A stretch of DNA of 64,000 nt from Rhynchopus sp. YZ270_cl-10 (GCA_964035575.1 OZ037925.1:434001-498000), one strand, 5' to 3'. Positions 34,801 to 44,026 are shown, counted from the stretch's first letter. Program-made: numbers and translations. The notes: generated by a model not told the origin, from the letters alone.

Positions 34801-35610
34801 GTGCCCACCCGTGCACGCCCAGTTGTCCCCGTAGCCAGACACCTGCTCCTCCGTGTCGCCGTCCCAGAAGGTCATCGAGTCGGCCACGTGCCCACCCCAC
34901 TCGCCGTTGTGGAAGGCCACGTACCAGTTGTGCGACGGGATGTACTGCACAAGACGGAAGTCGGCACCCTTCATCATCGGGTATGCTCCCGTGCACTCGC
35001 CCGTTGCACGGCATTCCTCCTGGAGCACGCTGAAGCGGCGCACCTCCTTGGACAGGTCTGGAGACACCTCAACAACCTTCAGGTGCAGCCACTCCTTCCA
35101 CCCAGCAACCTCAGCGCAGATCACGGCGAGGGTGTCGCCCTTACCACGGGTCAGGCCACCTCCGTGCACGCACTGCGGCAGCTTGATGTGTGCAACAATC
35201 TCTGCCCCGCTGTCTGTGAAGCGCACCTTCTCAATGTGTGTGCCCGCAGTCGTCCAGTCGTCTGCGTCCTCCGCCCAGTAGAAGTACATGGTGTCCGGGC
35301 TGCTCCAGTCGGGGAAGGAGTTTATCGGCATCGGCTGCCCGTCGCAGATGTTCTCCGGGTAGAGGGAGAAGAGTGTCTTCGCACCAAGCCCACCACGGAT
35401 GCGCCCGTCCAGGCAGTGCTGGTGGGTGTACATCTTGTCAGCAACAGACGCGTAGAGCTGGTCTGCCTGCGGCTTGCATACGCACTGCAACGCCTTTTCC
35501 TTCGACGACACAGAAAGCTCTGTGCACGTGCCCTCATAGAAGTCTTGGTAGTCGGCAGACACCGAGGGGAGCAGCAACGCTGCTGCGAGCAGAGCTGCAC
35601 GCAACATCAT
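28831..35610 (-). CDS. Type I membrane protein with 31 EGF-like repeats
   Basis: A single exon of 2,259 residues. It starts MMLRAALLAAALLLPSVSA, a clear signal peptide. Residues about 20-550 form a Cys- and Trp-rich ectodomain that I do not recognise. From about 555 to 2025 there are 31 EGF-like repeats of about 47 residues with six cysteines (DEC, PC, QTC, C-TC, ATC). Two types alternate: type A with CEDKDTSYKSQHDFVCTCD and type B with CEDPVKTLKSLKDYTCTC. A Pro/Thr stalk with repeated TPLPSGET follows. A ferredoxin-like or SEA-like stretch (TIEVTATDIGDGEDMLVTTF) comes next, then a transmembrane helix (about 2200-2223, WWVWLVAALGGIVCLGAMAA) and a short cytosolic tail. EGF arrays act in adhesion or ligand binding at the surface. 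The DNA of the array is almost tandemly identical, so copy number is likely to vary. Confidence 0.9.
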   Translation of the reverse strand: MMLRAALLAAALLLPSVSADYQDFYEGTCTELSVSSKEKALQCVCKPQADQLYASVADKMYTHQHCLDGRIRGGLGAKTLFSLYPENICDGQPMPINSFPDWSSPDTMYFYWAEDADDWTTAGTHIEKVRFTDSGAEIVAHIKLPQCVHGGGLTRGKGDTLAVICAEVAGWKEWLHLKVVEVSPDLSKEVRRFSVLQEECRATGECTGAYPMMKGADFRLVQYIPSHNWYVAFHNGEWGGHVADSMTFWDGDTEEQVSGYGDNWACTGGHTETARMAYNEKVDELAVLCCSDLGGSCGNPAKDNCDVDNKWKNGLVFRSHIEKVGPITVAPFQNVYNQAISGWLGDLLPCGDGYVQAWQGADGLKDVFESQTNDVGFMRLSRSGEVQLKKWVIKTSGTRERSVKLAKLGSGDCDRFLLGWGEMAADAYYPAKYFLKEIDGDGNDLTEPIEVTEATMWGEDSQWATLGNGDVAWAHTWKRNDDGTPNKVGQKTDGGVGGKSCTWNGNGYGYTWGTLDDRPGGRFHTNEAFTTRYYSKEVTEPTPAPPTDVPAADVDECAVMMPCGDGQTCTEVDMQVTGDFTCACESDATVTATGMPADCPLDECEAKPCGDDQTCEDKDTSAAVLNDYTCTCTADASIKATGAAATCTLDECEAKPCGDGQTCEDKDTSYKSQHDFVCTCDVDASITQKDGPATCSKDECESKPCGDGQTCEDPVKTLKSLKDFVCTCDNGVKATGGSATCMIDECEAKPCGDGQTCSDPDTSYKSQHDFVCTCDVDASITQKDGPATCSKDECESKPCDAGQTCEDPVKTLKSLKDFTCTCDNGVKATGGSATCMIDECEAKPCGDGQTCSDPDTSYKSQHDFVCTCDVDASITQKDGPATCSKDECESNPCGDDQTCEDPVQTLKSLKDFACTCDNGVKATGGSATCTLDECEAKPCGDGQTCSDPDTSYLVQHDFVCTCDSDATLKKTDGPATCSKDECESNPCGDDQTCEDPVKTLKSLKDYTCTCDNGVKATGGKATCTLDECEAKPCGDGQTCEDKDTSYLVQHDFVCTCDVDASITKKDGPATCSKDECESNPCGDDQTCEDPVQTLKSLKDYICTCTADASIKATGAAATCTLDECEAKPCGDGQTCEDKDTSYGSQHDFVCTCDADASLTQKDGPATCSKDECESKPCGDGQTCEDPVQTLKSLKDYTCTCDNDMTVQATGAKVAACSLDECVPNPCGDAQTCSDPVQTLGSRFDFTCTCDVDTMTVKTGAAAVCEVDECESMPCGDGQTCTDMDKSPSATGSFECVCANGEKQTGAPAVCMKGDTDECATDPCAGQDCVDPDTTSTSTLDFVCTCTTGMGSATGSAAVCEVDECEANPCGSSQDCVDADKAALSTGDYTCSCKGGATGSMLGGVATCELDECLAKPCGDVQTCADKSKDPSATLDYTCTCANGVASTGGPATCELDECTATTPPCGDGQWCEDKDTSYLVQHDFVCTCNNDATLTNIDGPATCFNDECKNNPCGDYQTCEDPEQSRTSLKDFVCTCENGVKATGGKATCTLDECEAKPCGDGQTCEDKDTSYKSQHDFVCTCDVDASITQKDGPATCSKDECESKPCGDDQTCEDPVKTLKSLKDFTCTCTVDASIKATGAAATCMVDECDAKPCGDGQTCEDKDTSYKSQHDFVCTCDVDASITQKDGPATCSKDECDSNPCGDDQTCEDPVKTLQSLKDYTCTCTVDASIKATGAAATCTLDECEAKPCGDGQTCEDKDTSYLVQHDFVCTCDVDASITKTDGPATCSKDECESNPCGDDQTCEDPVQTLKSLKDYTCTCTADASIKATGAAATCTLDECDAAPCGDGQTCEDKDTSYGSQHDFVCTCDADASLTQKDGPATCSKDECESNPCGDDQTCEDPVQTLKSLKDYTCTCTVDASLKATGAAATCTLDECDAAPCGDGQTCSDPDTSYLVQHDFVCTCDSDATLKKTDGPATCSKDECESNPCGDDQTCEDPVQTLQSLKDFTCTCGNGVKATGGAADCSAINTKTTAPAGTPAPPVDTPLPSGETYAPQATTPLPSGETRAPTDGTPLPSGQTRAPVDITSLPSGETYTPETSSPGPRPVTGKVTSRTLRPFDKEEYKKRVARRTGEPVDTIEVTATDIGDGEDMLVTTFKGAEGAAAAALLEELIANGEFEGLRGSAGTPDTPEPAKEESSTAWWVWLVAALGGIVCLGAMAAYAVKRNSGDSISLAEFCEVDAQQQEMHHSQHEFTSV

Positions 35611-36672
35611 TTGCAGCGAAGAAGAACGAAAGAAGAAGAGAAAGCTGCTTTGTGTGTGGCTCTTTTTGCTTGCAACTGCTCTTCAGTTTTGTCACGCTCT
35701 CTTTTTTCTAATGTGTACAAGGTTACAACCTGTAGGGGTTTTAAAACTAAAAGATGGCAGGGAATAGGGAACAGGGCAAGACATGGAGGTGATACGAGAG
35801 GCGACGAAAGACGGGAAGGGCGACAAAAGGCGACGGCTGGTGGTGGCAGGGGAACTGCCTGGACGGAGAAGGATCGCCTTGAGACCGCAAAGCCTGCTGC
35901 ACTTCACGGTACGACGAAGACCGAGACGTGCAACTCACAACTGCACAACCCGCAACGAACTTGAGCGAAATCCACCTGCATCAACTTCCGTCAATACTGT
36001 AAACAGTCATTGCGACAAACATACGGCACACCGAAACTAAAACTGAGGGGCGGAAGAGGTAAATAAAAAGGGGAGCGGGGGAAGGGAGGCGTTATGAGTA
36101 ATATCCTCGGTTCAGGAGCAACATCGGTCCTTTCCACACAGGGACTTTCTTCTCCCCCAAAAAAACCCCACTAAGCCCTTCCCGAAGACGGGGCTTTAAA
36201 AAAAAAAAAAAAAAAAAAATGACACAATGGAAAAGAGGGAGTATTATTTACCCATGTGTGACCTACACACACTGGGATTGAAGAAGAAAACCCCCCTTTT
36301 TTACCATGCCGTTTTTTTTTGAAAAAAAAAGAGAAAAAAAAGTTTATCTTGCACAACAAAGCCCTCTTGTGACAGTGTACCAAGAGAAAACCTTGAAGTG
36401 GTGTCGCTCGTTCCACACAAATACACACCTTTCAAAAAGGGTGATTTTTTCTTCTTTTTTTTTAGGTAGCTAAAACGTTTGTTTCCGCACAACAGAGAAT
36501 TACAAGGCGTTGGTGCAATATTTTTGGGGGGTTTTTTTTTTGTTTGCTTTTTTAAAACAATCATCGCACTGGAAAGATCCGGTTTTCCTTTTTACCACCA
36601 CACACCCTAACCCACAGAACAAGCCCCCCACTGAGGCATTTGTCATTAATCAATCATCACAGCTGTGTGTTC
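35611..36672. other. Intergenic between EGF-repeat and centrin genes
   Basis: The first 60 bp upstream of the EGF gene are rich in AAGAAG on the plus strand, giving a pyrimidine-rich leader on the coding strand. The remainder is A/T-rich, with a 21-base A-run near 36200 and a module C fragment (inverted) near 36350-36400. No gene seen. Confidence 0.35.
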
Positions 36673-39651
36673 TCAGTACTCGTCAACCTCCTCCTCCTCA
36701 GCGTCCCTCGGGAACGCACGCACAGGTGCAGGGGCACGGCCGGGGATCTGCGGGGGTGTGGTGCAGTGAATTGCGGGTCTAAGTAGATGGTAGCACAGTA
36801 CGTTGCCATTGTACCAATGATGGTTGTCTTTCGCAGTTTGCAGTCGTAATAGATGTAACCAATAAATAAACAAAAGTTAAGCTTAGTTTACTTGAAATAC
36901 AACATCCCGTACACCTATTTAGTTTACTGGGGGGGGGGGCTAATACAAGTACCCCCGGGTAATACAAGTACCCCTGCAAATACAAGTACCCCCCGGGTTT
37001 TTCGATTTAAATTAAATTATCAGTCCTATTCGTGGTCATTTACCCCCCCCCCCCCTTTGGGTCGGTGAACCGGAAATTTTGGAAATAAGGGGGTAAAATA
37101 AGGGGGGGGGGGTAAATGAGGGGGTAAGGGGGGGGGGGTAAATTACCATGTTATGGGTTAGGTCATGTTTTTGGGTGGGAAGGGGGGACTTTTTCATACA
37201 CGGTGGGGTAAAATTTTGCACAACACAGTGTGACGACACATGCTCTCATGACAAATGTGTCATCTGAAAAAAAATCCTCACTTCCTTGCGACATCGCAAG
37301 CAGTCATGCATCATGGATCCACATCATCCACATCATCTTTCTGCCCGTGCCTGAACCATGACTGGTCAGGGATCACGGTGTTGCCTCAGATTCCGTGAGG
37401 TGTCCCAAACGTATCGCCCACGCAGCACAAACGTACCCACCTGCACCCATCTACCTGCACACGTGATGTAAAACAGGGTGAAAGATTATTTGCACTTTAC
37501 CCCTTTCCTCATTTCGAGCTTGTCTCCAGCTTCAAATCAGACGAGTCCTACAGTCTCCGGATGTACGACCCGCTGAACACATCAGCCCCTCCCAGCAAAC
37601 CATAAAACAAAACAGGTATGCGCTGCACTAAGTGAAACTATTACCCCATAATTACACGCCAGGTGGTGTTTTGCCACTCGTTCCCTGAACCCCCTCGCTT
37701 CGCTCGTGGGTTTAGGTCACTCGTGACAAAACACCACCTGGCGTGTTGCGGCGATAATTACCCAAAAATTACCTGGTGGCTGGTACTTTACCCCCCCAGG
37801 GGGGTAAAGTACCAGCCACAACAGGGTATTATAAGGGGGGGGGGTAAATTACCATGTTATTTTGGCCTGAACCGTTTTTTTCTGAAAAAGGGGGTAAAAT
37901 AAGGGGGGGGGGTAAATTTAGGGGGGGGGGTAAATGACCACGAATAGGACTGATATTTTTAATACAAGTACCCCCCACTTTTGTGCACGTTTTTCTTAGC
38001 AGGTGGTGCCAAAAAAATTTTCCCAGCAATTTTTACCACAAAAATCGAGAATTTTTTTTTTCTATTTCGGTGCTAGGCTTTGCGCTAATTGTTGGCCCTT
38101 GGCCCGGGATTTTTGGATATTTTTGTGGTGCGTTTTTTGCAAACCGGGGTTTCTTTACCAAAACCAGAGAATCTCATATTTCATAGTAAGGGTACTTTAG
38201 AGTGTTTTTGTACCCACATGTGACCCCACCGTGGAGAGCAATCAGCTCGCGCAATCAAAAGAAACCGGAGAAAAGAAAAAAAACGAAAAAAGTTGGGTAC
38301 CGTGCACCTGCGGCGCTACCTGTTCCCAGTCAAAAACACCACAATTTCATCTGAAATTGGGTTTTCAGACTGAAAATGCCCCTTGTTTAGGAGTCTGGGT
38401 TCATATTTTGTGAAAATTTAAGTCACTAAAATTTTGTCCATTTTCCCGAATATGCCCCACCACAGCGCGGGATTGTCTCAGAAATGCCACAAAATACTGT
38501 TTTTTCACCCCAGACGTTACCCGTCGCAACTATTTGAGGTGCGTTTTTTTGGGCCCGAAACATGATTTTTCAGATTTTTTCCAAAAGTTAGCGCGAAAAC
38601 ACCTTTTCTCTTTTCTCGATTTTTCGGACTTTTTTTAAGGCGTTGGCCCATACAAAAAAAATTATTTCCCCCCCATACAAAATGTACAGGGAAAAAGTTT
38701 TTAATACAAGTACCCCCATCACCTTTTTTATTTTTGAAAAACCCGGATCTATTAGTTTTACCCGCTCAATACAAGTACCCGGTACTTGTATTAGCTCCCC
38801 CCCAGTAACCGGACACTAACAGACGCAATGGAAGCAAAAGGAAATTCAAAAAAAAAAAAAATGATTTGAAATACAAAGCCCCTTTCGTGACAGCGTGCCC
38901 AAAATAAATTTTCCAAAAAAAAACCCCTCTCTCTCTCCCACTCCTTTCCACTGGCATACCTGCTTCCTTTTGTACTTGGTCACGGCGTGCTCGAACTCTG
39001 AGTAGTTCAGTGCTCCATCGTGGTCGAAGTCAGCGCTTTTAATGACAGACTTGAGGAAGGCCTCGTCAGCGGGACGTCCTTCCACAAGCTCGGCGACGCG
39101 GGCAAGGTTGTCGTACGTGATGGCACCCGAGCCCTCCTCATCGAACATCTTAAACGCAAGCTTAATCTCCTGAGGGCCTCCCGCATCTGCGTTGTTCGAC
39201 TGCACCTTGGTGCAGAACTCCTTGAAATTTATCTTCCTGTCCTCCCCACCAACGTCCTCCATCACGAAGTCAATGTCCGCCTTCGTGACCTTGCTGTACC
39301 CAATGCTTTTGAGCGCGAATGCAAGCTCCGTCTCATCGATGTAGCCACTGCCGTCGGTGTCGAACAATTCAAACGCCTGTCAGAGAAAGGAAGTTTTGTG
39401 CATAAAGTGTGTAATAAATTATTTTTTATTGCAATACACTCCCACTGACCTGGGCCGTGAAGAGGAAACCTCTTTGAGACCAAAAAAAAAAAGAGAAGTT
39501 GACTTGAAATACTGTTATATTCAATATCTAATTTTAGTTGTGGTCCGAAGGACCACCCCCGATTTCTCAACTTTTCAACACCGCAAAATGCAATCAGAGA
39601 GGGCAGACATACCTCTTTCAAATCCGCCTTCGTCGCGCGTGTGTGCGTCAT
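36673..39651 (-). CDS. Centrin-family EF-hand protein, three exons
   Basis: Exons are 39613-39651, 38960-39376 and 36673-36747, all phase 0 (donors GTATGT and GTATGC). The joined product is 176 residues, the usual centrin length. It starts MTHTRATKADLKE joined to AFELFDTDGSGYIDETEL, an intact first EF-hand loop. The second loop (DVGGEDRKINFKEF) and third (DEEGSGAITYDNL) are altered. The fourth (DFDHDGALNYSEF) has the calcium-binding acids. The last exon adds IPGRAPAPVRAFPRDAEEEE and VDEY, an acidic tail unlike the usual KKTSLY end of centrins. Centrins act at basal bodies, in contractile fibres and in nucleotide excision repair. The 2.2-kb second intron is swollen by the nested TIR elements at 36927-38805. 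The last-exon assignment rests on a strong CCGCAG acceptor and matching phase. Confidence 0.82.
37021..37952. mobile_element. Nested palindromic element with G/C runs
   Basis: CAGTCCTATTCGTGGTCATT at 37021 is mirrored by its complement ending at 37952. Both arms run into C- or G-tracts of nine or more bases followed by GGTAAAT-type words. It lies inside the larger element, so it inserted later or arose from it. AT flanks both ends. Confidence 0.62.
37654..37819. repeat. Two strong hairpins
   Basis: Arms 37654-37673 and 37727-37746 (ACACGCCAGGTGGTGTTTTG and complement) are 20 bp and perfect. Directly after, 37776-37796 and 37799-37819 form a 21-bp perfect hairpin (GTGGCTGGTACTTTACCCCCC) with a 2-base loop. 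Confidence 0.8.
38388..38500 (-). repeat. Dispersed module M, inverted copy
   Basis: On the minus strand it reads TGTGGTGGGGCATATTC, AAATGGACAAAATTTTAGTG and AAATATGAACCCA, closely matching 45662-45860. Confidence 0.65.
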
Positions 39652-39826
39652 TGTGTTGGCCTCTCTTTGTCTGTGTTGCTGCAGATGAGGATGGGTAGGG
39701 TAGGGGGTCATCTCCACGACGGTGAAGTAACGTACATTGCATGGTTTTGTCATATTTAGTTCAACACCACATCTCCCACTTCATGAACAATATGAAGCAA
39801 TACGAGAAGAAAAAAAGGGAGACAAA

Positions 39827-39858
<32 letters not shown>

Positions 39859-40165
39859 CTAAGGTGGGTCTTTCGCCTCTCAGTGGAGTTTGTGTAAAAA
39901 ATAGTGTTCCAAATATGTTAGGCGAGAAAAAAGACGCCAAATAACTCAAATACGCCAAAAAAAAACGTATTTGAACACAAAGTTTTCTTTTGGAGTGCGT
40001 GTATAGGAAGAGTCGTGCAAACACCCCATCCCATCCCCCCCGACATCCTCATGACCCCTTGTTCAGTTGTTTGCAATCCCGCTTTTGCTGTCTTGGTGTG
40101 CAGGTGATGGCAGAAAACGATTGAACCATTGGTACGCAGGTTCTACAAGAAAAGAAGCAAAAAAA
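39652..40165. other. Intergenic upstream of centrin
   Basis: Contains CACGACGGTGAAGTAACG near 39717, half of the MITE-like repeat at 48152-48282, and a (GA)n run near 39828-39852. No gene seen. Confidence 0.4.
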
Positions 40166-40410
40166 AAAAAAGTTTATAAGATGACCCTGAGCTTCTCGTG
40201 CTTAGTCACCTTGATCACGAAAAAAAAAAAAAAAAAGGTTCGGCTTGAAATACAAAAGCCAGTGAACAGTGTACCTTTGGTACGTAGCTGGTGCACCGTG
40301 GGGTGGGACCAACCGTGCCGTCCTACATCTATTTCGGAATGGAGCTCATCCTCGGGTGGGTCAAACACTAACTAAATACAACCATTTTTTTTTTTTTCAA
40401 ACAAAACAAA
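40166..40410 (+). repeat. Composite dispersed repeat (modules B, C and D1)
   Basis: Module B (AGTTTATAAGATGACCCTGA, CTTAGTCACCTTGATCAC), then an A-run, module C (TTGAAATACAAAAGCC, GAACAGTGTACCTTTGG, CCGTGGGGTGGGACC), then a D1 copy reading GGAGCTCATCCTCGGGTG and AATACAACCA. It shows the three modules joined in one unit. Confidence 0.6.
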
Positions 40411-40673
40411 AACAAACCGTTTGTTTTGGTCGACACCTCACCTCACCCAGAGGTTCTGCTCAAAATACTACCCAAAAAAAGCTGAAACGTACTAAAACGC
40501 AGCTCGATCGTATCCATACATGGGAATGGTGGGACGTGAGTGCTCCGTACCGTAAGAGAACGGAGGGCAGTTCACAACCGCTCGAAAAAAACACACAACC
40601 TCTAAAAATGCAACATAAGTCTGTACGCATCATACACCCTCTCTGTTGGACCCCTTCAAAGCGAAGTTATTAA

Positions 40674-40762
40674 TGCAGGCACCTCCGACTGACCCACTGT
40701 ACGATGCCAGCCATCCGGATGAAAGCACAAAAGTACCCTGCGGCCAGCAACAGAAGATCTAA
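40674..40762 (-). repeat. 95-bp dispersed repeat (family R), copy 2
   Basis: GTACGATGCCAGCCATCCGG, ATGAAAGCACAAAAGTACCC and TGCGGCCAGCAACAGAAG match the copies at 12803 and 58163. Confidence 0.75.
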
Positions 40763-40955
40763 AAAGGAAACCTAATGACTGGCCCGTACAGAGTGGACTT
40801 CAAAAGAGGGGCTACGATAACAGGGAGAGTAGCTTCTTTTTGTTCTCTGCTCACTTCCTCTCCCCCTCTCCAGTACGAAGTAAAGGGAGTTTTAGCGCCT
40901 TGAGAGATCTAATATGAAACGCGTCTACCCTTTTTGATTCTTGAAGCAGAATCGT

Positions 40956-42209
40956 TCATGAGAGTGCTTCATATTGTTTCCAGGCTATGTCGTGCTTGGC
41001 AGAGACATGCCGTCTGACAGATTCATTCGAAGTAAACGATGCTGACGAGGCTGTTGCAGTAGCACCACAGAGCTTACAACGGAAGATATGACTGCGAAAG
41101 TGCATATGACGTGCCGCAATGATGCTGTCGGAAAGCTGAAACAACACATCTCCTGAAGACGCAACCACAAAGGTCGCCGCATTCGGCACAACGCACTCCA
41201 CCTCAGGGACAAGCTCATTCCCGTTCTCTACATCCCAGAAGGTGGCAACTTCTTTAGACTCCCAATTTGAGGCAACGATATACCCACAGCACGACACGCT
41301 GCAGCTATAGATCCGCTCTCGATGCCCGCAGATCTCCCGCAAACAGACAAACTCTTTCAAATCCCAGACCCTCAATGCGGTATCATCACTCCCCGAGACT
41401 GCTAGGTGCTGTGCTTCGGACACAGCTATGCACGACACCCATGAGGTGTGTCCACGCAGCTCCGTCTCCACCTCATATGTCCCCAGGTTGTATACTGAGA
41501 TGACGGAACCTCCGATAGATGGTGCTAAAATGTAGTCCTTGGTTAGTGCGACGGAGGTTGCGGTGTTTGCGATGCGATGTGTGCAGTGCTCAGTGCCGCC
41601 TTCTATGGTCCAGTTTTCCCAAAATTGGAGTCCGGTTTTGTTTGCAACGACCAGCAAATTTGTGGAGCTTATCGCAAGAAAATCAATCGGTGATGTCGAA
41701 GAGAATTTCCGGACAGAATTTCCATCCTGCACCGACAACACCCAGATTTGGTTGACGATCGCCACCACAACCCGCTCCCCATTCAAGGAAAAGCAGAGCG
41801 CTCCTATGATATTCTGTGACAGCGTTTTGCTCCAGAGATCTTTGCTTTGCGTAGTACTAGAGAGGGTAGCACATCCTCTAGTAGTTCCAGTTGCTAGCCA
41901 ACGGTTGCATGCTGACAAAGCCACTGCAGTGTAGGACCCTGAGGAAGGGGGTCTGTCGAAAGGCACCTTAATACGGTCTGGGGTGAACAGAACCAGCTCA
42001 TCCCCGCAGGACAGTTGCGTCTCAGACAAGAGTGTATCGTCGTCGCCCACCGCCCCTCCACCCTTCGCCTGCAGGCCCAGCCACGCCACCTCCACTTCCA
42101 ACCCTACCGCAGCGATAAACCGCTCCTTTACCACGCCTAATGTATCATCACAACCCACCTCGATTACCTGTGTTATCTTCGCTTCATCGTAGCTCACTAC
42201 AAGCTCCAT
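40956..42209 (-). CDS. Ubiquitin-like/WD40-repeat protein with C-terminal zinc finger
   Basis: A single exon of 417 residues from MELVVSYDEAKITQVIEVGC. Residues 1-78 look like a ubiquitin-like fold (VVSYDEAKITQVIEVGCDD ... LVLFTPD). About 85-370 is a WD40 propeller with a clear repeat ELRGHTSWVSCIAVSEAQHL followed by VSGSDDTALRVWDLKEF, and weaker blades elsewhere. About 378-404 has CKLCGATAT ... SVRRHVSAKH, a C-x2-C ... H-x4-H zinc-finger pattern with a long spacer. WD40 proteins are scaffolds; the Ub-like and zinc-finger parts hint at a ubiquitin or RNA context, which is inference. No family name is assigned. Confidence 0.8.
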   Translation of the reverse strand: MELVVSYDEAKITQVIEVGCDDTLGVVKERFIAAVGLEVEVAWLGLQAKGGGAVGDDDTLLSETQLSCGDELVLFTPDRIKVPFDRPPSSGSYTAVALSACNRWLATGTTRGCATLSSTTQSKDLWSKTLSQNIIGALCFSLNGERVVVAIVNQIWVLSVQDGNSVRKFSSTSPIDFLAISSTNLLVVANKTGLQFWENWTIEGGTEHCTHRIANTATSVALTKDYILAPSIGGSVISVYNLGTYEVETELRGHTSWVSCIAVSEAQHLAVSGSDDTALRVWDLKEFVCLREICGHRERIYSCSVSCCGYIVASNWESKEVATFWDVENGNELVPEVECVVPNAATFVVASSGDVLFQLSDSIIAARHMHFRSHIFRCKLCGATATASSASFTSNESVRRHVSAKHDIAWKQYEALS

Positions 42210-42875
42210 TTAAAAAAAACAGCAAAAAAGAGGATTTGAAGAAATATGTAAAGTATTTAAAGACTGTGTGTAGGGGGGGGAATGAAAAGCAAAACTTCTG
42301 GTGCTCCTGATAACCCCATTTTGCGTACTTGTTGCGTAGTTGTTGCGTACTTGGGATTTTTTATTTCTGGAGTACCAACTTCTGGAAAAATAAAAACTGT
42401 TATCTGAGTTTAAGCTAGTCTGATAAAGAAAGAAACGAAATCAGAAAAAGAATTTTTCGTTGATCGCGCCGGACACCGATTTGGCGGACACCGATTTCGT
42501 TGATCGCACCGGATTTTTGTGGAGTGTGTAGGGACAAAATCAAAAACTTTTCTGTGACTAAGTTGTGTCGTGTTTACATCGCTCACAAACGGAGAGGGAC
42601 ACGAAAAAAAAAACGCTTCCAAAAAAAAAAATGCTTTGTTTTTTTTTTCTATTTCCTCCTTCATGAGGTGACAAAAGAAGAAAATTGGGTTAGAGATATC
42701 TGAGATGAACCGAATCCTCTCGTGGTGCATTAGTTGTCTTTTGGCAAAAAAAAAAAAAATGAAAAACAAAGCATGTAAAGGTGTCCTATGGTGAGAAGTA
42801 CTCATAGCGGGGTTTGTAAGTTTGTTTTTGCTCTTTTTTGTTTTTTGCTACTCTGTGTGTATTGTATTGTATTTC
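42210..42875. other. Intergenic, no gene seen
   Basis: A/T-rich. CGTTGATCGC and CACCGATTT words are repeated near 42456-42515. A degenerate module B word (GATGAACCGAATCCTCTCGT) lies near 42704. Confidence 0.3.
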
Positions 42876-42879
42876 ATTG

Positions 42880-43003
42880 TTGGTGTGGCTGACGACCCCA
42901 AAATAGCAGAAAATAGCACCTCCCTTCAGCTGCACCAAAAAATCCAGAGGCCCAGAATAGCAGAAAATAGCACAACAATAGCACCCCCTTTCAGCCACAC
43001 CAA
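42880..43003. mobile_element. MITE family A, copy 3
   Basis: TTGGTGTGGCTGA at the left and AGCCACACCAA at the right enclose 124 bp with TAGCAGAAAATAGCAC words matching the other two copies. Confidence 0.72.
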
Positions 43004-43079
43004 TTGTACTTTGCTAGTTGAGAGGTAGGTACTCACAGGTGCTGTGGAGAATAGTCCCTCTTCTTCAGGACTAAACAAA

Positions 43080-43250
43080 AGAGTAGAGTTGAAATACAAA
43101 AGCCCTCTCGTGAACAGTGTACCTTTGGTATGACCGGCTGTACCGTGGGGGTGGACACCCCAACCCATGCAGTCCTACAATCCATTTCGTTATTTACATC
43201 TGATATGTGCGCTACTCCCGCTTCCACTCATCGGTCAGATGAAAGAATTT
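43080..43250 (+). repeat. Dispersed repeat module C
   Basis: GTTGAAATACAAAAGCCCTC, GTGAACAGTGTACCTTTGGT, CCATGCAGTCCTACAATCC and ACTCCCGCTTCCACTCATCG. The best preserved copy of this module. Confidence 0.65.
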
Positions 43251-43514
43251 TTTTTTTTTTTGTAAGATCAAATATGTCACTCTCGTGCACACGCTTTTTA
43301 CCACTATCGTTATCGTGCGGGAATAGCGTTGGGTTTGAATCAAGAGAGGTCTAAAGTGCAAACGACGAACAAATATTTGTTTGATTATTAGACTGTTTAT
43401 CACTTTAGATAGCATTTTGTTTTCTCTCCAAATGACAAAAAAGAGTAGTTGAAACCCGTGCTGCAACGCATCTCAGAGTTGATTAGATTCATTCAGAGTT
43501 GAGAAAAATAAAGA

Positions 43515-43620
43515 AAAGTGTATAAGATTAACCCTAAGCCTAAGCCTGAGACTCTCGCTGCTTAGAAACCTTTTTTTGATTTTGATCACAAATCGTTGTC
43601 GCACAGAAATAGTAACTCTG
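43515..43620 (+). repeat. Dispersed repeat module B, diverged
   Basis: TATAAGATTAACCCTAAGCC, CTCTCGCTGCTTAG and GATCACAAATCGTTGTCGCA match module B with an internal CCTAAG duplication. Confidence 0.55.
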
Positions 43621-44026
43621 ATAGGTAAGTAAAAGGGGGGAAAAAAGGGTTTTTTTTTCGTTGATTGCACAATTACCCTGTTTGAGGGGGTGATTGGCGA
43701 CCCGTATCTGAGGATACTATTTCTCCTTTTAAGCTACGCTTTGTAGGTATAAAAACATACTGTGTCGCGGATGAATGTGCCTCACGTGGGGGACATATCT
43801 TTGACGCAAACCTCTTGTGTTTGGGTCATCTTGGCCACAATCGTTTTCCGAGGGGGGAAACAAACGGCAAGGTGTTTCCAGGAGCAGTTCTCAAAGATGA
43901 GAAAAGAGAAAAAAATTTGTAAGAAAAATGTGCCCTCTCTCATGCACACAGATCTTTACCACTATCGTTATCGTGCAGGAACACGCGGGGGGGTTTGTAG
44001 AAAAATGGGTTGTCAGAATAGAAAGA

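Larger units (their letters stand above)
36927..38805. mobile_element. TIR element with TA flanks in centrin intron
   Basis: Left end CTGGGGG-run GGCTAATACAAGTACC, right end GGTACTTGTATTAGCTCC then CCCCCAG. TA occurs directly outside both ends, as in Tc1/mariner-type insertion, but 2 bp is weak evidence. AATACAAGTACCCC is repeated in tandem at the left and again near 37960, 38703 and 38768. It contains an inner palindromic element (37021-37952) and an inverted copy of dispersed module M (about 38388-38500). No transposase seen. Confidence 0.68.

Noticed and set aside
28648-35964. Plus-strand frames of 560-790 codons opposite the EGF gene
   Set aside because: Shadow frames of a GC-rich tandem-repeat gene on the other strand; the minus-strand product has a signal peptide, ordered cysteines and a transmembrane helix.
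36301-36564. Lys/Phe-rich frames near A/T runs
   Set aside because: They follow from poly-A and poly-T tracts and show no conserved sequence.
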